64,000 nucleotides of DNA from Niameybacter massiliensis (GCF_001282685.1 NZ_LN875035.1:13278-77277), one strand, 5' to 3'; numbered from the stretch's first letter, positions 52,099-59,695 are shown. Notes: a model not told the origin generated them from the letters alone. Translations and numbers: made by a program.

Positions 52099-52799
52099 GT
52101 ATTGAACGATGTGATGACATTGACCAATTACACCCTAAAGTAAAAGAACTCGCCGAGAAGCTTCTAAATGAGGCTAAAAAACAAGGTCTTAATGTGAAGA
52201 TTATAGATACATATCGTTCTAAAGAACGTCAAGACTATTTATATGCTCAGGGGCGTACAAGGCCAGGAGCTATTGTAACAAATGCAAAAGGTTCAGATAT
52301 GAGCTCTTATCATAATTGGAGATTAGCTTTTGACTGTATTCAGAATAAGAAAGGTGATGAATATAATAGTGTATTCTTAGCTAAACTTGGTAAGATTGGT
52401 CAATCAATAGGACTAGAATGGGGAGGTGGATGGAGTGGATTTAAAGACGCTCCACACTTCCAGTATACATTTGGTTTATCTATTAAGGACCTAAAGAGTG
52501 GCAAAAAACCTCCGCAAGTACCTGTAAAAGATGTGGCATATGAAAAGGCCATACAGAATCTGGTGCTGGAAGGGATTATCGGAAGTCCAGCAGCATGGAA
52601 TAAGATTAATCTAAACAATGTACTAGCACTTATTAGTAAGATAGGCGTCAGACTATTTGATGTAAACGGATATGATCTTGCAGTGGCTAAGATGGTAGAA
52701 GCTAAGATTATTAGTTCACCAGCTATATGGAAAGATAAGAAGTATACTGAACAGAATACAAGGGATTTGATTGTTAAGATAAGTAGTTATTTAGGGTAG
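52095..52799 (+). CDS. Endolysin: M15-family L-alanyl-D-glutamate peptidase with tandem C-terminal repeats
   Basis: A 234-residue lysin. The N-terminal domain (1-130) is a VanY/CwlK-like zinc peptidase with DTYRSKERQDYLYAQGR, His73 and Asp80 (SSYHNWRLAFD), and His121 (DAPHFQY) as metal ligands; it cuts the peptide stem between L-Ala and D-Glu. The C-terminal part has two related units (EGIIGSPAAWNK and AKIISSPAIWKD), presumably wall-binding. It closes the lysis cassette; the terminator overlaps its stop. Confidence 0.92.
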   Translation: MSIERCDDIDQLHPKVKELAEKLLNEAKKQGLNVKIIDTYRSKERQDYLYAQGRTRPGAIVTNAKGSDMSSYHNWRLAFDCIQNKKGDEYNSVFLAKLGKIGQSIGLEWGGGWSGFKDAPHFQYTFGLSIKDLKSGKKPPQVPVKDVAYEKAIQNLVLEGIIGSPAAWNKINLNNVLALISKIGVRLFDVNGYDLAVAKMVEAKIISSPAIWKDKKYTEQNTRDLIVKISSYLG

Positions 52800-52823
52800 T
52801 CCATTGGGCTATCCTGCTTTTTA
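52794..52823 (+). terminator. Intrinsic terminator after the endolysin
   Basis: GGGTAGTCC (52794-52802) pairs with GGGCTATCC (52806-52814) with two G-T wobbles around ATT, followed by TGCTTTTTATT. It ends the late operon. Confidence 0.85.
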
Positions 52824-52865
52824 TTGCATAAAATTATTAATTGACATATACTTTATTTATACAAC

Positions 52866-52905
52866 TTGACATTTTTCTAGCAATATAGTAAAATTGCTAG
52901 AAAAA
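52866..52905 (+). promoter_or_regulatory. Promoter overlapped by a 13-bp inverted repeat, upstream of the Panacea gene
   Basis: TTGACA (52866-52871) and TAAAAT (52889-52894) have 17-base spacing. TTTTTCTAGCAAT (52872-52884) fills the spacer and is repeated inverted as ATTGCTAGAAAAA (52893-52905), 13 of 13 bases matching, covering the start point. This is a strong operator layout for autorepression, as in toxin-antitoxin modules. Confidence 0.75.
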
Positions 52906-52927
52906 TCATCATAAAGGAGGTAGTTTT

Positions 52928-53443
52928 ATGGCATACAAGGCATTAGATATTGCTAAATATGTTATCAATTATTGTATTGATATCCAAGATGTAAATCTTA
53001 TTAGTAATTTAAAATTACAAAAAATAATGTATTACATTCAAGCTGCTTTCTTAGTAGAAACAGGAGACTTAGCATTTAACGAAAAAATATCAGCATGGAG
53101 ATATGGGCCAGTGGTAGAGATGGTATACCATGAATTCAAGCGGTATGTTAATAGTGGAATAGATGAGCGAATAGATACTGAGTTAGTATTGAAGAATGAG
53201 AATGCGAGATATGTATATAAAAGACAAAAGTACAATCCTAATGAGAAATTTATAGATGAGCATAAGGAAATTATTAATAAAGTAATACACGGACAAAATA
53301 AATTTACAGCATTTCAGCTTGTAGCACGTACGCATGAGGAATATCCATGGATGCATGCTATAGAAAATGATGAACCTTATATTGATATAGATGATATGAG
53401 GCGGTATTTTACACAACATGGAGAGCGTATCTATGGAGAATAA
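52928..53443 (+). CDS. Panacea (DUF4065/SocA-like) domain protein, probable antitoxin
   Basis: A 171-residue protein: ALDIAKYVINYCIDIQD, ISNLKLQKIMYYIQAAFLVETG, AWRYGPVVEMVYHEFKRY and the closing EEYPWMHAIE are the standard DUF4065/Panacea landmarks. Panacea proteins are experimentally shown antitoxins of many different toxins, often encoded just upstream of them (PanA-PanT pairs); SocA in Caulobacter is a proteolytic adapter relative. Here it has a palindrome-overlapped promoter, AAAGGAGGT ribosome site, and overlaps a membrane-protein gene by 11 bases. Confidence 0.88.
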   Translation: MAYKALDIAKYVINYCIDIQDVNLISNLKLQKIMYYIQAAFLVETGDLAFNEKISAWRYGPVVEMVYHEFKRYVNSGIDERIDTELVLKNENARYVYKRQKYNPNEKFIDEHKEIINKVIHGQNKFTAFQLVARTHEEYPWMHAIENDEPYIDIDDMRRYFTQHGERIYGE

Positions 53444-54395
53444 AAGTAGTATAAAATTAACTACTGTATTAAAAGAAATGGTAGAAGAAGACATTAATGA
53501 TTTTATTGCCGGTGATGCTACTTGTAAGTTTTTTTATAAATTCAAAGCATACTATGATACTAACACAAGGCATCTATATCATGAATTAGCATATTTTATG
53601 GTTGATCTAGATGCTAGTGAAGAAATTGACTATTTGATTGATAAAGTTTATTGGATATATACACATTCAAAAGACTTATCATGTGAAACAACAAGAAAAA
53701 AAATATTAAAGTTGTATGATCATTTGAAATTAGAAAAGGTACATTTTGACTCTTTAGAAAAGCTGAACAATACCTTGAAAAATACACAATTGGGTCAAAT
53801 AGAACAATTTACAGAAGACATGAAAGATCAACTAGAAAATCAAAGTATGCAACTATTAGAAAATATAAGCGATGCTGAGAAAAAAATTGAAACAGTTAAA
53901 TTTTCTTTGACAGACGTACAAAGGGATCTTAAGAATTCAGAGAAACAGATGTACACACAAGTTGTAGCTATTCTTGGTATATTTACATCTATTGTATTTT
54001 CTATGTTTGCAGGCTTAACAATGATTAATTCAATAGTACAAGCGCTATCAACTAATGTTATACCTTTTAATAAAGCATGTGCGATATGTTTAATGATAGG
54101 ATTTATTGTATTCAACCTGCTTTATACCATGCTATATGCAATATCAAAGTTAACAGGAAATAGCATTGCCTATAAACATCCTAAAACTAATGCAGAAGGT
54201 TTTGATAAGGTAGGTATTATAAAAAAAGCGGCAATGACACATCCATATTGTTTTTGGGTAAATATAATCACTACAACACTATTAATACTGTTGATGTGTA
54301 ATATTTTTTTTAGTGGTAGTACTATGCAAAATAACAAAAATGATGCTACATATAATAAGATTACTACACCAAGTGCAATTATTAATAATAATTAA
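53433..54395 (+). CDS. Coiled-coil membrane protein paired with the Panacea gene, candidate toxin
   Basis: A 320-residue protein: a helical N-terminal half with a coiled coil (about 105-172), then three or so membrane segments (175-198, 215-238, 272-294) and an Asn-rich tail. It overlaps the Panacea gene; ATG 53433 has GGAGAG 7 bases before, while the ATG at 53418 lacks a site. Membrane-acting toxins are a known class of Panacea partner, so it may depolarise or lyse the host when unneutralised, perhaps against infecting phage. No family recognised. Confidence 0.65.
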   Translation: MENKSSIKLTTVLKEMVEEDINDFIAGDATCKFFYKFKAYYDTNTRHLYHELAYFMVDLDASEEIDYLIDKVYWIYTHSKDLSCETTRKKILKLYDHLKLEKVHFDSLEKLNNTLKNTQLGQIEQFTEDMKDQLENQSMQLLENISDAEKKIETVKFSLTDVQRDLKNSEKQMYTQVVAILGIFTSIVFSMFAGLTMINSIVQALSTNVIPFNKACAICLMIGFIVFNLLYTMLYAISKLTGNSIAYKHPKTNAEGFDKVGIIKKAAMTHPYCFWVNIITTTLLILLMCNIFFSGSTMQNNKNDATYNKITTPSAIINNN

Positions 54396-54441
54396 TTTCT
54401 TGATGGTACAGTTATATTTTGAGATGTAATAGGTGACACAC

Positions 54442-54478
54442 AGAGGTAGGTCTTAGACTCTACCTTTTATTTTTTTGC
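54442..54478 (+). terminator. Intrinsic terminator of the Panacea operon
   Basis: AGAGGTAG-GTC (54442-54452) pairs with GAC-T-CTACCTTT (54456-54467, one bulge), followed by ATTTTTTTG. It makes the two-gene unit self-contained. Confidence 0.85.
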
Positions 54479-54537
54479 TCAAATACTGATTTTATCATTA
54501 ATAGATGTTAGTATAAAATATATAAGGAGAGTGGAAT

Positions 54538-55380
54538 ATGAAAAAAAATAATAATTACTGGTTATGGGTTAGAATGCTAGTTATAAGTAGTATTTGCATA
54601 ATACTTGGGATATGTGTATTAAATAGTCTGTTATGGGCATTGGAGTGGATGCATGATGTAACAGGATGGAATATTAATCTTCCAGGAGTAGATCATGGAG
54701 TATGGATATCATTTTTAGGAAGTGTATTTGGTGGGATTATAGGAGTTGGAGGAGTGTATTTAACTTTAACAATTTCAAAACAAAAAGATTTGAAAGACGA
54801 GTCTACTAAACAGATGGAAAATTTTATATTTAGACATGAGGAGAATTTAAAAATATTTCAGTTAGCTAAATATAAAGTTATATATAGTGAAGTACAAGCT
54901 ATTACTCAGAATTTAGATTTAGAAATTAACAAGATTCAAGCAGACTTAGAGCGTAGAAAGGCAGAAATGCAAATAGCTGAATTCAAAACAATGGTAATAA
55001 TGAATAGTATAGATGATACTAAGGCTAAGGAACTCTATATAAAGGCAATACAAGAAATTCAAAATACATCATTAGAAATAATTTTAGAGATAGAAAAGTT
55101 ATGTATAGATAAGTATAAATTTGAAAGTATAGACAGAAGAAGAAGAAAAATAGAAGAAAAAAAAGAGGAATTAAAAGAAAAAGGGGAGATTTTATCTCCA
55201 GAATATAACAAATTGGGGGATGAAGATTTTCAGCTAGCGAAAGAAAGAATAGGTTTATTAGGTAAGGCACCTGTTGATTGGCGTAAATTTAATATAGAAA
55301 CATGTTTAAAAGCAGTAAGGGTAGCTGGTAAAGTTATAGTTGAAGAACAAGAAAAAGAAATTAATCAGTATTTTAAATAA
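54538..55380 (+). CDS. Membrane-anchored coiled-coil protein, cargo gene (280 aa)
   Basis: A 280-residue protein: two N-terminal membrane segments (about 10-33 and 59-84, SFLGSVFGGIIGVGGVYLTLTI) and a long cytoplasmic helical region, charged and Lys/Glu-rich (RRRRKIEEKKEELKEKGE). Many phage- and island-encoded proteins of this shape are exclusion or abortive-infection factors, but no specific family is recognised. AGGAGAG precedes the ATG; it has its own terminator. Confidence 0.65.
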   Translation: MKKNNNYWLWVRMLVISSICIILGICVLNSLLWALEWMHDVTGWNINLPGVDHGVWISFLGSVFGGIIGVGGVYLTLTISKQKDLKDESTKQMENFIFRHEENLKIFQLAKYKVIYSEVQAITQNLDLEINKIQADLERRKAEMQIAEFKTMVIMNSIDDTKAKELYIKAIQEIQNTSLEIILEIEKLCIDKYKFESIDRRRRKIEEKKEELKEKGEILSPEYNKLGDEDFQLAKERIGLLGKAPVDWRKFNIETCLKAVRVAGKVIVEEQEKEINQYFK

Positions 55381-55393
55381 GAAATATTATTTT

Positions 55394-55433
55394 AGGGTAG
55401 GCATGATGCCTACTCTCTTTGTTTGTTTTTATG
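55394..55433 (+). terminator. Intrinsic terminator
   Basis: A 10-bp stem (55394-55403 with 55407-55416, core GTAGGCA, one G-T wobble) with a TGA loop, followed by a T-rich run (CTTTGTTTGTTTTT). Confidence 0.9.
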
Positions 55434-55470
55434 TAGTGTAGATGGCATAATGAATAAAAAGGGGGTCAAT

Positions 55471-55641
55471 ATGAAAAAGACATATGAAGTAGATGTAGAT
55501 CAAGTAAAAGAAAATATAATTTTAGAAATTGGCAGATATGTTAGCTGCAATGGTGGATACAGTAGAGAGTTACTAGATCATAACCTTAAACAAATATTAG
55601 AAAAAGGGTACAAAGAGGTACCAACAGATTATAAAGGGTAG
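55471..55641 (+). CDS. Small hypothetical protein (56 aa)
   Basis: A 56-residue soluble protein (YEVDVDQVKENIILEIGRYVSC, then LLDHNLKQILEKGYKEVPTDY) starting at ATG 55471, 5 bases after GGGGG. A terminator overlaps the stop. Helical with no known family; may be a small regulator. Confidence 0.6.
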   Translation: MKKTYEVDVDQVKENIILEIGRYVSCNGGYSRELLDHNLKQILEKGYKEVPTDYKG

Positions 55642-55666
55642 GGCTTAGGTTTTACCCTCTTTTTAT
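55635..55666 (+). terminator. Intrinsic terminator overlapping a stop codon
   Basis: AGGGTA (55635-55640) pairs with TACCCT (55653-55658), followed by CTTTTTATT. Confidence 0.75.
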
Positions 55667-55757
55667 TGGAGTAATTTACCTGTTGATATATATCTTACCA
55701 ATAGATATACTTACTACGTGCTATATAGCAACTTTACTGTGAAAGTGAGGTGGCGAC

Positions 55758-55808
55758 ATGAAAGATTTATTAGCATTTCTAGTCATGATTTATGTATTAA
55801 CGAGATAG
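55758..55808 (+). CDS. Putative 16-aa hydrophobic peptide
   Basis: A 16-residue frame (MKDLLAFLVMIYVLTR) with a good GTGAGGTGGCG ribosome site 3 to 10 bases upstream, followed by two tandem hairpins. Very short; hydrophobic helix with a basic end as in small type I toxins. Could be real or a leader peptide. Confidence 0.35.
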   Translation: MKDLLAFLVMIYVLTR

Positions 55809-55822
55809 TCTTAGGTAAGGTG

Positions 55823-55871
55823 TTATGATTTATTATCATAATACCCCCTCCAGTATTAAGTGGAGGGGGTA
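55823..55871. other. Two tandem perfect hairpins
   Basis: TTATGAT/ATCATAA (55823-55829, 55835-55841) is followed by TACCCCCTCCA/TGGAGGGGGTA (55842-55852, 55861-55871, 11 of 11). Neither strand has a T-run after the second stem, so this is a stable RNA 3' structure or processing element rather than a classical terminator. Confidence 0.65.
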
Positions 55872-55941
55872 CGGTTTAACAAAAACTTAAATAAAGTGTT
55901 AGGATAATAAATGATAATATCTTCCGTATAAATATATAAGA

Positions 55942-55981
55942 AATAGGCCATACTCTTGAAAATTAAGGAGTGTGGTCTATT
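55942..55981 (+). other. Hairpin A (14-bp), first of a matched pair
   Basis: AATAGGCCATACTC (55942-55955) pairs with GAGTGTGGTCTATT (55968-55981) with two G-T wobbles, followed by TTT and then ATG at 55985. It shares flanks (TATATAAGAAATAG, GTCTATTTTTATG) with hairpin B at 57269, while the middle of the stem differs by compensating changes. Confidence 0.7.
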
Positions 55982-55984
55982 TTT

Positions 55985-56080
55985 ATGGATAAATTTAATT
56001 TGAGAAGAGTTTTAGTAACAAGCTACTTTGGAACGATACTTGTAATAACTGTTATATTAGCAATAGCCCTAAATGTATAG
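55985..56080 (+). CDS. Putative 31-aa membrane peptide after hairpin A
   Basis: A 31-residue frame starting 4 bases after hairpin A: a short basic N-terminus (MDKFNLRRVL) and one membrane segment (TSYFGTILVITVILAIAL). No ribosome site outside the hairpin arm; translation would need unfolding or a different mechanism. A similar peptide follows hairpin B. Type I-toxin-like or fortuitous; not settled. Confidence 0.4.
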   Translation: MDKFNLRRVLVTSYFGTILVITVILAIALNV

Positions 56081-56109
56081 TTGTACATCAAATAAAATTG
56101 CTATATTAT
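56081..56109 (+). promoter_or_regulatory. Probable promoter of the MBL-fold gene
   Basis: TTGTAC (56081-56086) and TATTAT (56104-56109) at 17-base spacing, 24 bases before the ATG at 56133. Confidence 0.5.
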
Positions 56110-56132
56110 AGTAACTAAGAAGGGGTGATGAT

Positions 56133-57233
56133 ATGAAAAACAATAACAGATTTTTAGTATTTATTATGACTTTATTACTAGTTACTACTACGTTATTTGG
56201 AGCAAGTGTTCAGCCAGCTACTACTATTAAATCAGTTGAAGTACATTTTATTGACACTGGTAATAGTGATGCTATTCTTATCAAGGATAATGGTAAAAAC
56301 ATGCTTATTGATGGTGCTGAGAATGATGATGAGAAGTCTTTAGTTGATTACTTAAAAGCTCAAGAAATAAAAAAACTTGACTATATAGTACTTACACATC
56401 CAGATGCAGATCATAGTGGCGCATTAGATGCCGTAATTAAAAACTTTGATATTGGTACAGTATTGATTGGAAATGGTAGTGCAGATACTAAGACTTATAA
56501 ATACTTTGTTCAGGCAGCTATAGATAAAAAACTACAGCCAAGTGTACCATTAGAAGATAAAGTATTTACATTAGGCAACGGTACATTCCAATTTTATAAT
56601 ACTAAAAGCCAAGCAAAAGATGTAAATGATAGAAGCCTAGTAATGCTTTATAAAAATGGCGAACATGAGTTTTTATTTACAGGTGATGCAGGTAAAGATG
56701 TTGAGAAATCTATAGTAGAAAAAATGGTAGATGTTGATGTACTTAAAGTAGGACATCACGGAAGTAATACTTCTACCAGCCAAGAATTTTTAGACAAGAT
56801 TAAACCTGAGATTGCTATAATTACTTGTGGAAAAGACAATAAATATGGTCATCCACACAAAGATGTAAGTAATAGGCTTAAAGATATTAAAACATATAGA
56901 ACAGATTTAAATGGTAATATTATTATTAACACAGATGGTAAAATACTTACCATATCTACACAAAAAGTCGATAGTAAGATGACACAAAAACCTACAATAA
57001 CTAAAGTTGATGTTGCATCGAATACTATAAATAATGTATCCGTATCAACAAATCCTACTAATACAATTACATCACCAACTACAACACAATCAACAGGACA
57101 AAAGGTTTGGGTTACTGGATCTGGTAAAAAGTATCATTATAAAACTTGTAGATATGTTAATGCAACAAGCAGAGAACTGACAGTTGATGATGCTAAAAAA
57201 CAAGGATACGAATCTTGTAAAGTATGCCATTAG
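56133..57233 (+). CDS. Secreted ComEC-like MBL-fold hydrolase with C-terminal Cys/His motif
   Basis: A 366-residue exported protein: signal peptide (1-24), then an MBL domain like the C-terminal hydrolase of ComEC with VHFIDTGNSDAILI, the metal motif HPDADH (89-94), TGDAGKD and VGHHGSN. A Thr/Asn/Ser linker (270-325) leads to a terminal unit with HYKTCRYV (Cys339) and CKVC (Cys362, Cys365), a zinc-ribbon-like end found on secreted nucleases. It probably hydrolyses DNA or phosphodiesters outside the cell; substrate not shown. Not a normal phage structural gene, so cargo. Confidence 0.82.
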   Translation: MKNNNRFLVFIMTLLLVTTTLFGASVQPATTIKSVEVHFIDTGNSDAILIKDNGKNMLIDGAENDDEKSLVDYLKAQEIKKLDYIVLTHPDADHSGALDAVIKNFDIGTVLIGNGSADTKTYKYFVQAAIDKKLQPSVPLEDKVFTLGNGTFQFYNTKSQAKDVNDRSLVMLYKNGEHEFLFTGDAGKDVEKSIVEKMVDVDVLKVGHHGSNTSTSQEFLDKIKPEIAIITCGKDNKYGHPHKDVSNRLKDIKTYRTDLNGNIIINTDGKILTISTQKVDSKMTQKPTITKVDVASNTINNVSVSTNPTNTITSPTTTQSTGQKVWVTGSGKKYHYKTCRYVNATSRELTVDDAKKQGYESCKVCH

Positions 57234-57268
57234 ATTAAGGGTAAATTTCATATTATAAGTATATAAGA

Positions 57269-57307
57269 AATAGACTGCATTCGATAAAACAATGAATGTA
57301 GTCTATT
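57269..57307 (+). other. Hairpin B (14-bp), second of a matched pair
   Basis: AATAGACTGCATTC (57269-57282) pairs with GAATGTAGTCTATT (57294-57307) with one G-T wobble, followed by TTT and ATG at 57311. Same spacing to the ATG as hairpin A. It could terminate the MBL gene transcript and also sit in front of the next peptide. Confidence 0.7.
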
Positions 57308-57310
57308 TTT

Positions 57311-57394
57311 ATGCAAAGAGATTTTATAGATATAAGGGTATGCTTATGTATAATGGTAATTTCTAGTATTGTAGTATTATCTAAATTATTATAA
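57311..57394 (+). CDS. Putative 27-aa membrane peptide after hairpin B
   Basis: A 27-residue frame starting 4 bases after hairpin B, with a polar N-terminus and one membrane segment (VCLCIMVISSIVVLSKLL). It aligns loosely with the peptide after hairpin A (F-x-[IL]...RV-x-[LV]). No standard ribosome site. Status uncertain. Confidence 0.38.
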   Translation: MQRDFIDIRVCLCIMVISSIVVLSKLL

Positions 57395-57427
57395 TATAAT
57401 ATCAAAATGGTTTAGGGGGATAATAAT

Positions 57428-57847
57428 ATGAGTGAAATTCAATTAGATCAAGTTAATGTTCAGGAGCAACCGCCTCAAGCAGCAACAAAGTTTTGTAGAT
57501 TTTGCGGACAAAAAATAAATCTAGATGCAGTAATGTGCATACATTGTGGAAGGCAAGTAGAAGAGTTAAAAGCGCAACAAGTAGCTCCGCAAGTTGTTAT
57601 TAATAACTCAAATGTAAACAGCAACACGAATACTACTCCAGGTATGGCATATGGGGTTAAGCCTAAGAATAAATGGGTAGCACTAGGCCTTTGCCTAGTA
57701 GGATTTTTCGGATTTGCAGGACTTCATAAGTTTTATGAAAAAAAGATACTGTTAGGAATCTTATATCTACTCACATTTGGATTGATTGGTATAGGTACAG
57801 TTGTAGATACTATCATCCTTTTATTTAAACCAAATCCATATTTCTAA
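57428..57847 (+). CDS. Zinc-ribbon/TM2-domain protein
   Basis: A 139-residue protein: an N-terminal zinc ribbon (Cys23, Cys26, Cys37, Cys40), a Gln/Asn-rich linker, and a TM2 domain (about 80-139: ALGLCLVGFFGFAGLHKFYEKK, then LLYLLTFGLIGIGTVVDTIILLF-like segments) with the family's GxHxFY pattern. TM2 proteins are small integral membrane proteins of unclear function and common cargo in Firmicutes. AGGGGG precedes the ATG; a strong terminator follows. Confidence 0.85.
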   Translation: MSEIQLDQVNVQEQPPQAATKFCRFCGQKINLDAVMCIHCGRQVEELKAQQVAPQVVINNSNVNSNTNTTPGMAYGVKPKNKWVALGLCLVGFFGFAGLHKFYEKKILLGILYLLTFGLIGIGTVVDTIILLFKPNPYF

Positions 57848-57884
57848 AAAACAACCTAGTCTTAAGTGGCTAGGTTGTTTTTTA
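57846..57884 (+). terminator. Strong intrinsic terminator
   Basis: AACAACCTAG (57850-57859) pairs perfectly with CTAGGTTGTT (57870-57879), extended by an A-run/T-run. Likely right boundary of the cargo region. Confidence 0.92.
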
Positions 57885-58260
57885 TTATAGATATCATTTA
57901 CGTTTATTTATCTATTTTTATCCTTGTTTAGGATATTTTTATTCATTGTTTAGCTCTATTTAGCTTTGTTTATAATACTTTTATCATTAAATTGATAAAA
58001 GTGATGTAATCAATGATAAAAACAAGTTAATTAAATCTAAAAATAGATAAATAAAAGCTAAAAATTGCACAAAAAATAAAAATAAAAATTAGGTATTTAC
58101 AGACAATATTACCATGGTGTATACTCCGAATGTGTAAGGAACAGTTAAAAAGTTAGGAGATTTATAGGGGGGTATTCGTTTAGATAAATCATTATATATC
58201 AATACTTTATGATTATTTTAAATTTTATTACATGAGACATTAAAAGACATAGGAGGCAAT
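57885..58260. other. AT-rich inverted-repeat region, candidate origin or control region
   Basis: About 375 gene-free bases. TTTATTTATCTATTTTTA (57903-57920) is repeated inverted, 18 of 18, as 58038-58055. Between them is the perfect dyad ACTTTTATCA/TGATAAAAGT (57977-57986, 57993-58002), plus further TTTTATC/GATAAAA copies and several GTTTAG words. A GGGGGG run lies near 58168. The density of dyads suits a replication origin, centromere or recombination site at the junction to the plasmid-like genes. Confidence 0.5.
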
Positions 58261-58629
58261 ATGAAAAATACAATAGATATGATAAAAAATACGTGTGAAG
58301 AGATAGAACAAGACTTACTGGTAGATAGATTAAGGGTGCTACAAATAATAGACGTAGTAGGGAATATAAAAAATAAATTACAGCTGGACGGTATACTAGA
58401 TATATCTATTGATGAATTTCCGATACAGCCAACAGAAGAAGATACATATGAATGTGTTTTGCAATATCAGATAGTTAAAGACAAGCAAATGATACTAATT
58501 GCCATAATCTTAGAATTTGGCATATTAAATGGAAATTACATAGATTGGGATTTGATACTGAACAATGACAATGAGTACTTAAATTTATATTGTAGACTTA
58601 TGGATTTTAATATACACGTTACACTTTAA
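58261..58629 (+). CDS. Hypothetical protein (122 aa)
   Basis: A 122-residue acidic protein with an N-terminal helix (ENTIDM...CEEIEQDLL-like) and a C-terminal alpha/beta part (LIAIILEFGILNGNYIDWDLIL). TAGGAGGC precedes the ATG. It opens the plasmid-like segment, 77 bases before the second recombinase. Unrecognised. Confidence 0.6.
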   Translation: MKNTIDMIKNTCEEIEQDLLVDRLRVLQIIDVVGNIKNKLQLDGILDISIDEFPIQPTEEDTYECVLQYQIVKDKQMILIAIILEFGILNGNYIDWDLILNNDNEYLNLYCRLMDFNIHVTL

Positions 58630-58706
58630 AACAGGTTATAATATCTCTTCTCCTACGTAAGCTAATTTACTTTTAGAAAAAGTTAATAACTTAAGCAGGA
58701 GGAAAT

Positions 58707-59684
58707 ATGAGAGAGAAAGTGTTTACAAAAGAAAAGTGGAAGAATGTAAATAATCAAAATAAGGACCTTTTATATGATTATCTAACAGAATTAAGGTCTA
58801 TGAAGAGGTCTTCCAAAACTTTATACCAATACGAAAGTGACGGTAAGATGATTCTTTGTTACATATATGATCAGATGGATAACATGAATATTCTTAACCT
58901 TACAAAGAAAGACTTTAGGCGTATAACTTTGTGGCTACTCGAAGAACGTGAAGTAAGTAATGCAAGATTTAATCGTATATTTGCTCTGGTAAGAGGTATG
59001 TGCGGGTTTGCTGAAGATGAAGACGATTACGAGTATGAAAAAAATATTGCTAGAAAAGTTAGAGGATTAGAGAAAAAACCTGTGAGAGAGATTCTGTTTC
59101 TTACAGATGAACAAATACATATACTCAGGAATTATCTAATAGAAAATAGAATGTATAGGGAATGTGTTTACTTAGATCTAGCATATGATTCGGCTGCTCG
59201 TATAGGAGAGATTGCACAGGTACATAAACATAACTTGTTAGAAAATCGTATGACCAATGTTGTTATTGGAAAGCGTGGTAAGAAGTTTAGGCTTTTATAT
59301 CATAAAAATACACTTGAAAGCTTGAAATTATGGCTAACATATCGTGGAGAAGATGATCTAGATGAACTATTTGTAAGTACTAGGTACACAAATAAAAAGG
59401 CACTTACAAAAGAGGCTCTCTACGAATGGTGTGTAAAGTTTAGAAGTATTTTAAAAGAACTTGATGGTGAATATATAAAGTTTACTCCACATTCATTTAG
59501 ACATTCGGCGTTAGAAAATTATAAAAGAGGTACACATTATATGTGTAGAGAGATAGGAAGAACATTTACGATAGAAGAGTTACAAGTGTTGGCGCACCAT
59601 GAGAGCATTGACATGACTAAAAGTTACTTAAAGAAAGATGACGATGATATTTTAAGCAATATGTTTAATATAGATATTACATAG
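58707..59684 (+). CDS. Second tyrosine recombinase (XerC/D-like)
   Basis: A 325-residue recombinase: core-binding domain (about 15-100) and catalytic domain with Arg165 (SAARIGEI), HxxR (His262/Arg265 in PHSFRHS), His298 (LAHHES) and Tyr307 (TKSYLK). It is unlike the 15.7-kb integrase and lacks an arm-binding domain. It may resolve plasmid multimers, or be the integrase of a second element. GCAGGAGG precedes the ATG. Confidence 0.88.
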   Translation: MREKVFTKEKWKNVNNQNKDLLYDYLTELRSMKRSSKTLYQYESDGKMILCYIYDQMDNMNILNLTKKDFRRITLWLLEEREVSNARFNRIFALVRGMCGFAEDEDDYEYEKNIARKVRGLEKKPVREILFLTDEQIHILRNYLIENRMYRECVYLDLAYDSAARIGEIAQVHKHNLLENRMTNVVIGKRGKKFRLLYHKNTLESLKLWLTYRGEDDLDELFVSTRYTNKKALTKEALYEWCVKFRSILKELDGEYIKFTPHSFRHSALENYKRGTHYMCREIGRTFTIEELQVLAHHESIDMTKSYLKKDDDDILSNMFNIDIT

Positions 59685-59695
59685 GAGAGAATTAC

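Noticed and set aside
55423..55470. Upstream start extending the 56-aa gene to 72 aa
   Set aside because: The upstream start lies in the terminator T-run of the previous gene and has no ribosome site; ATG 55471 behind GGGGG is better.
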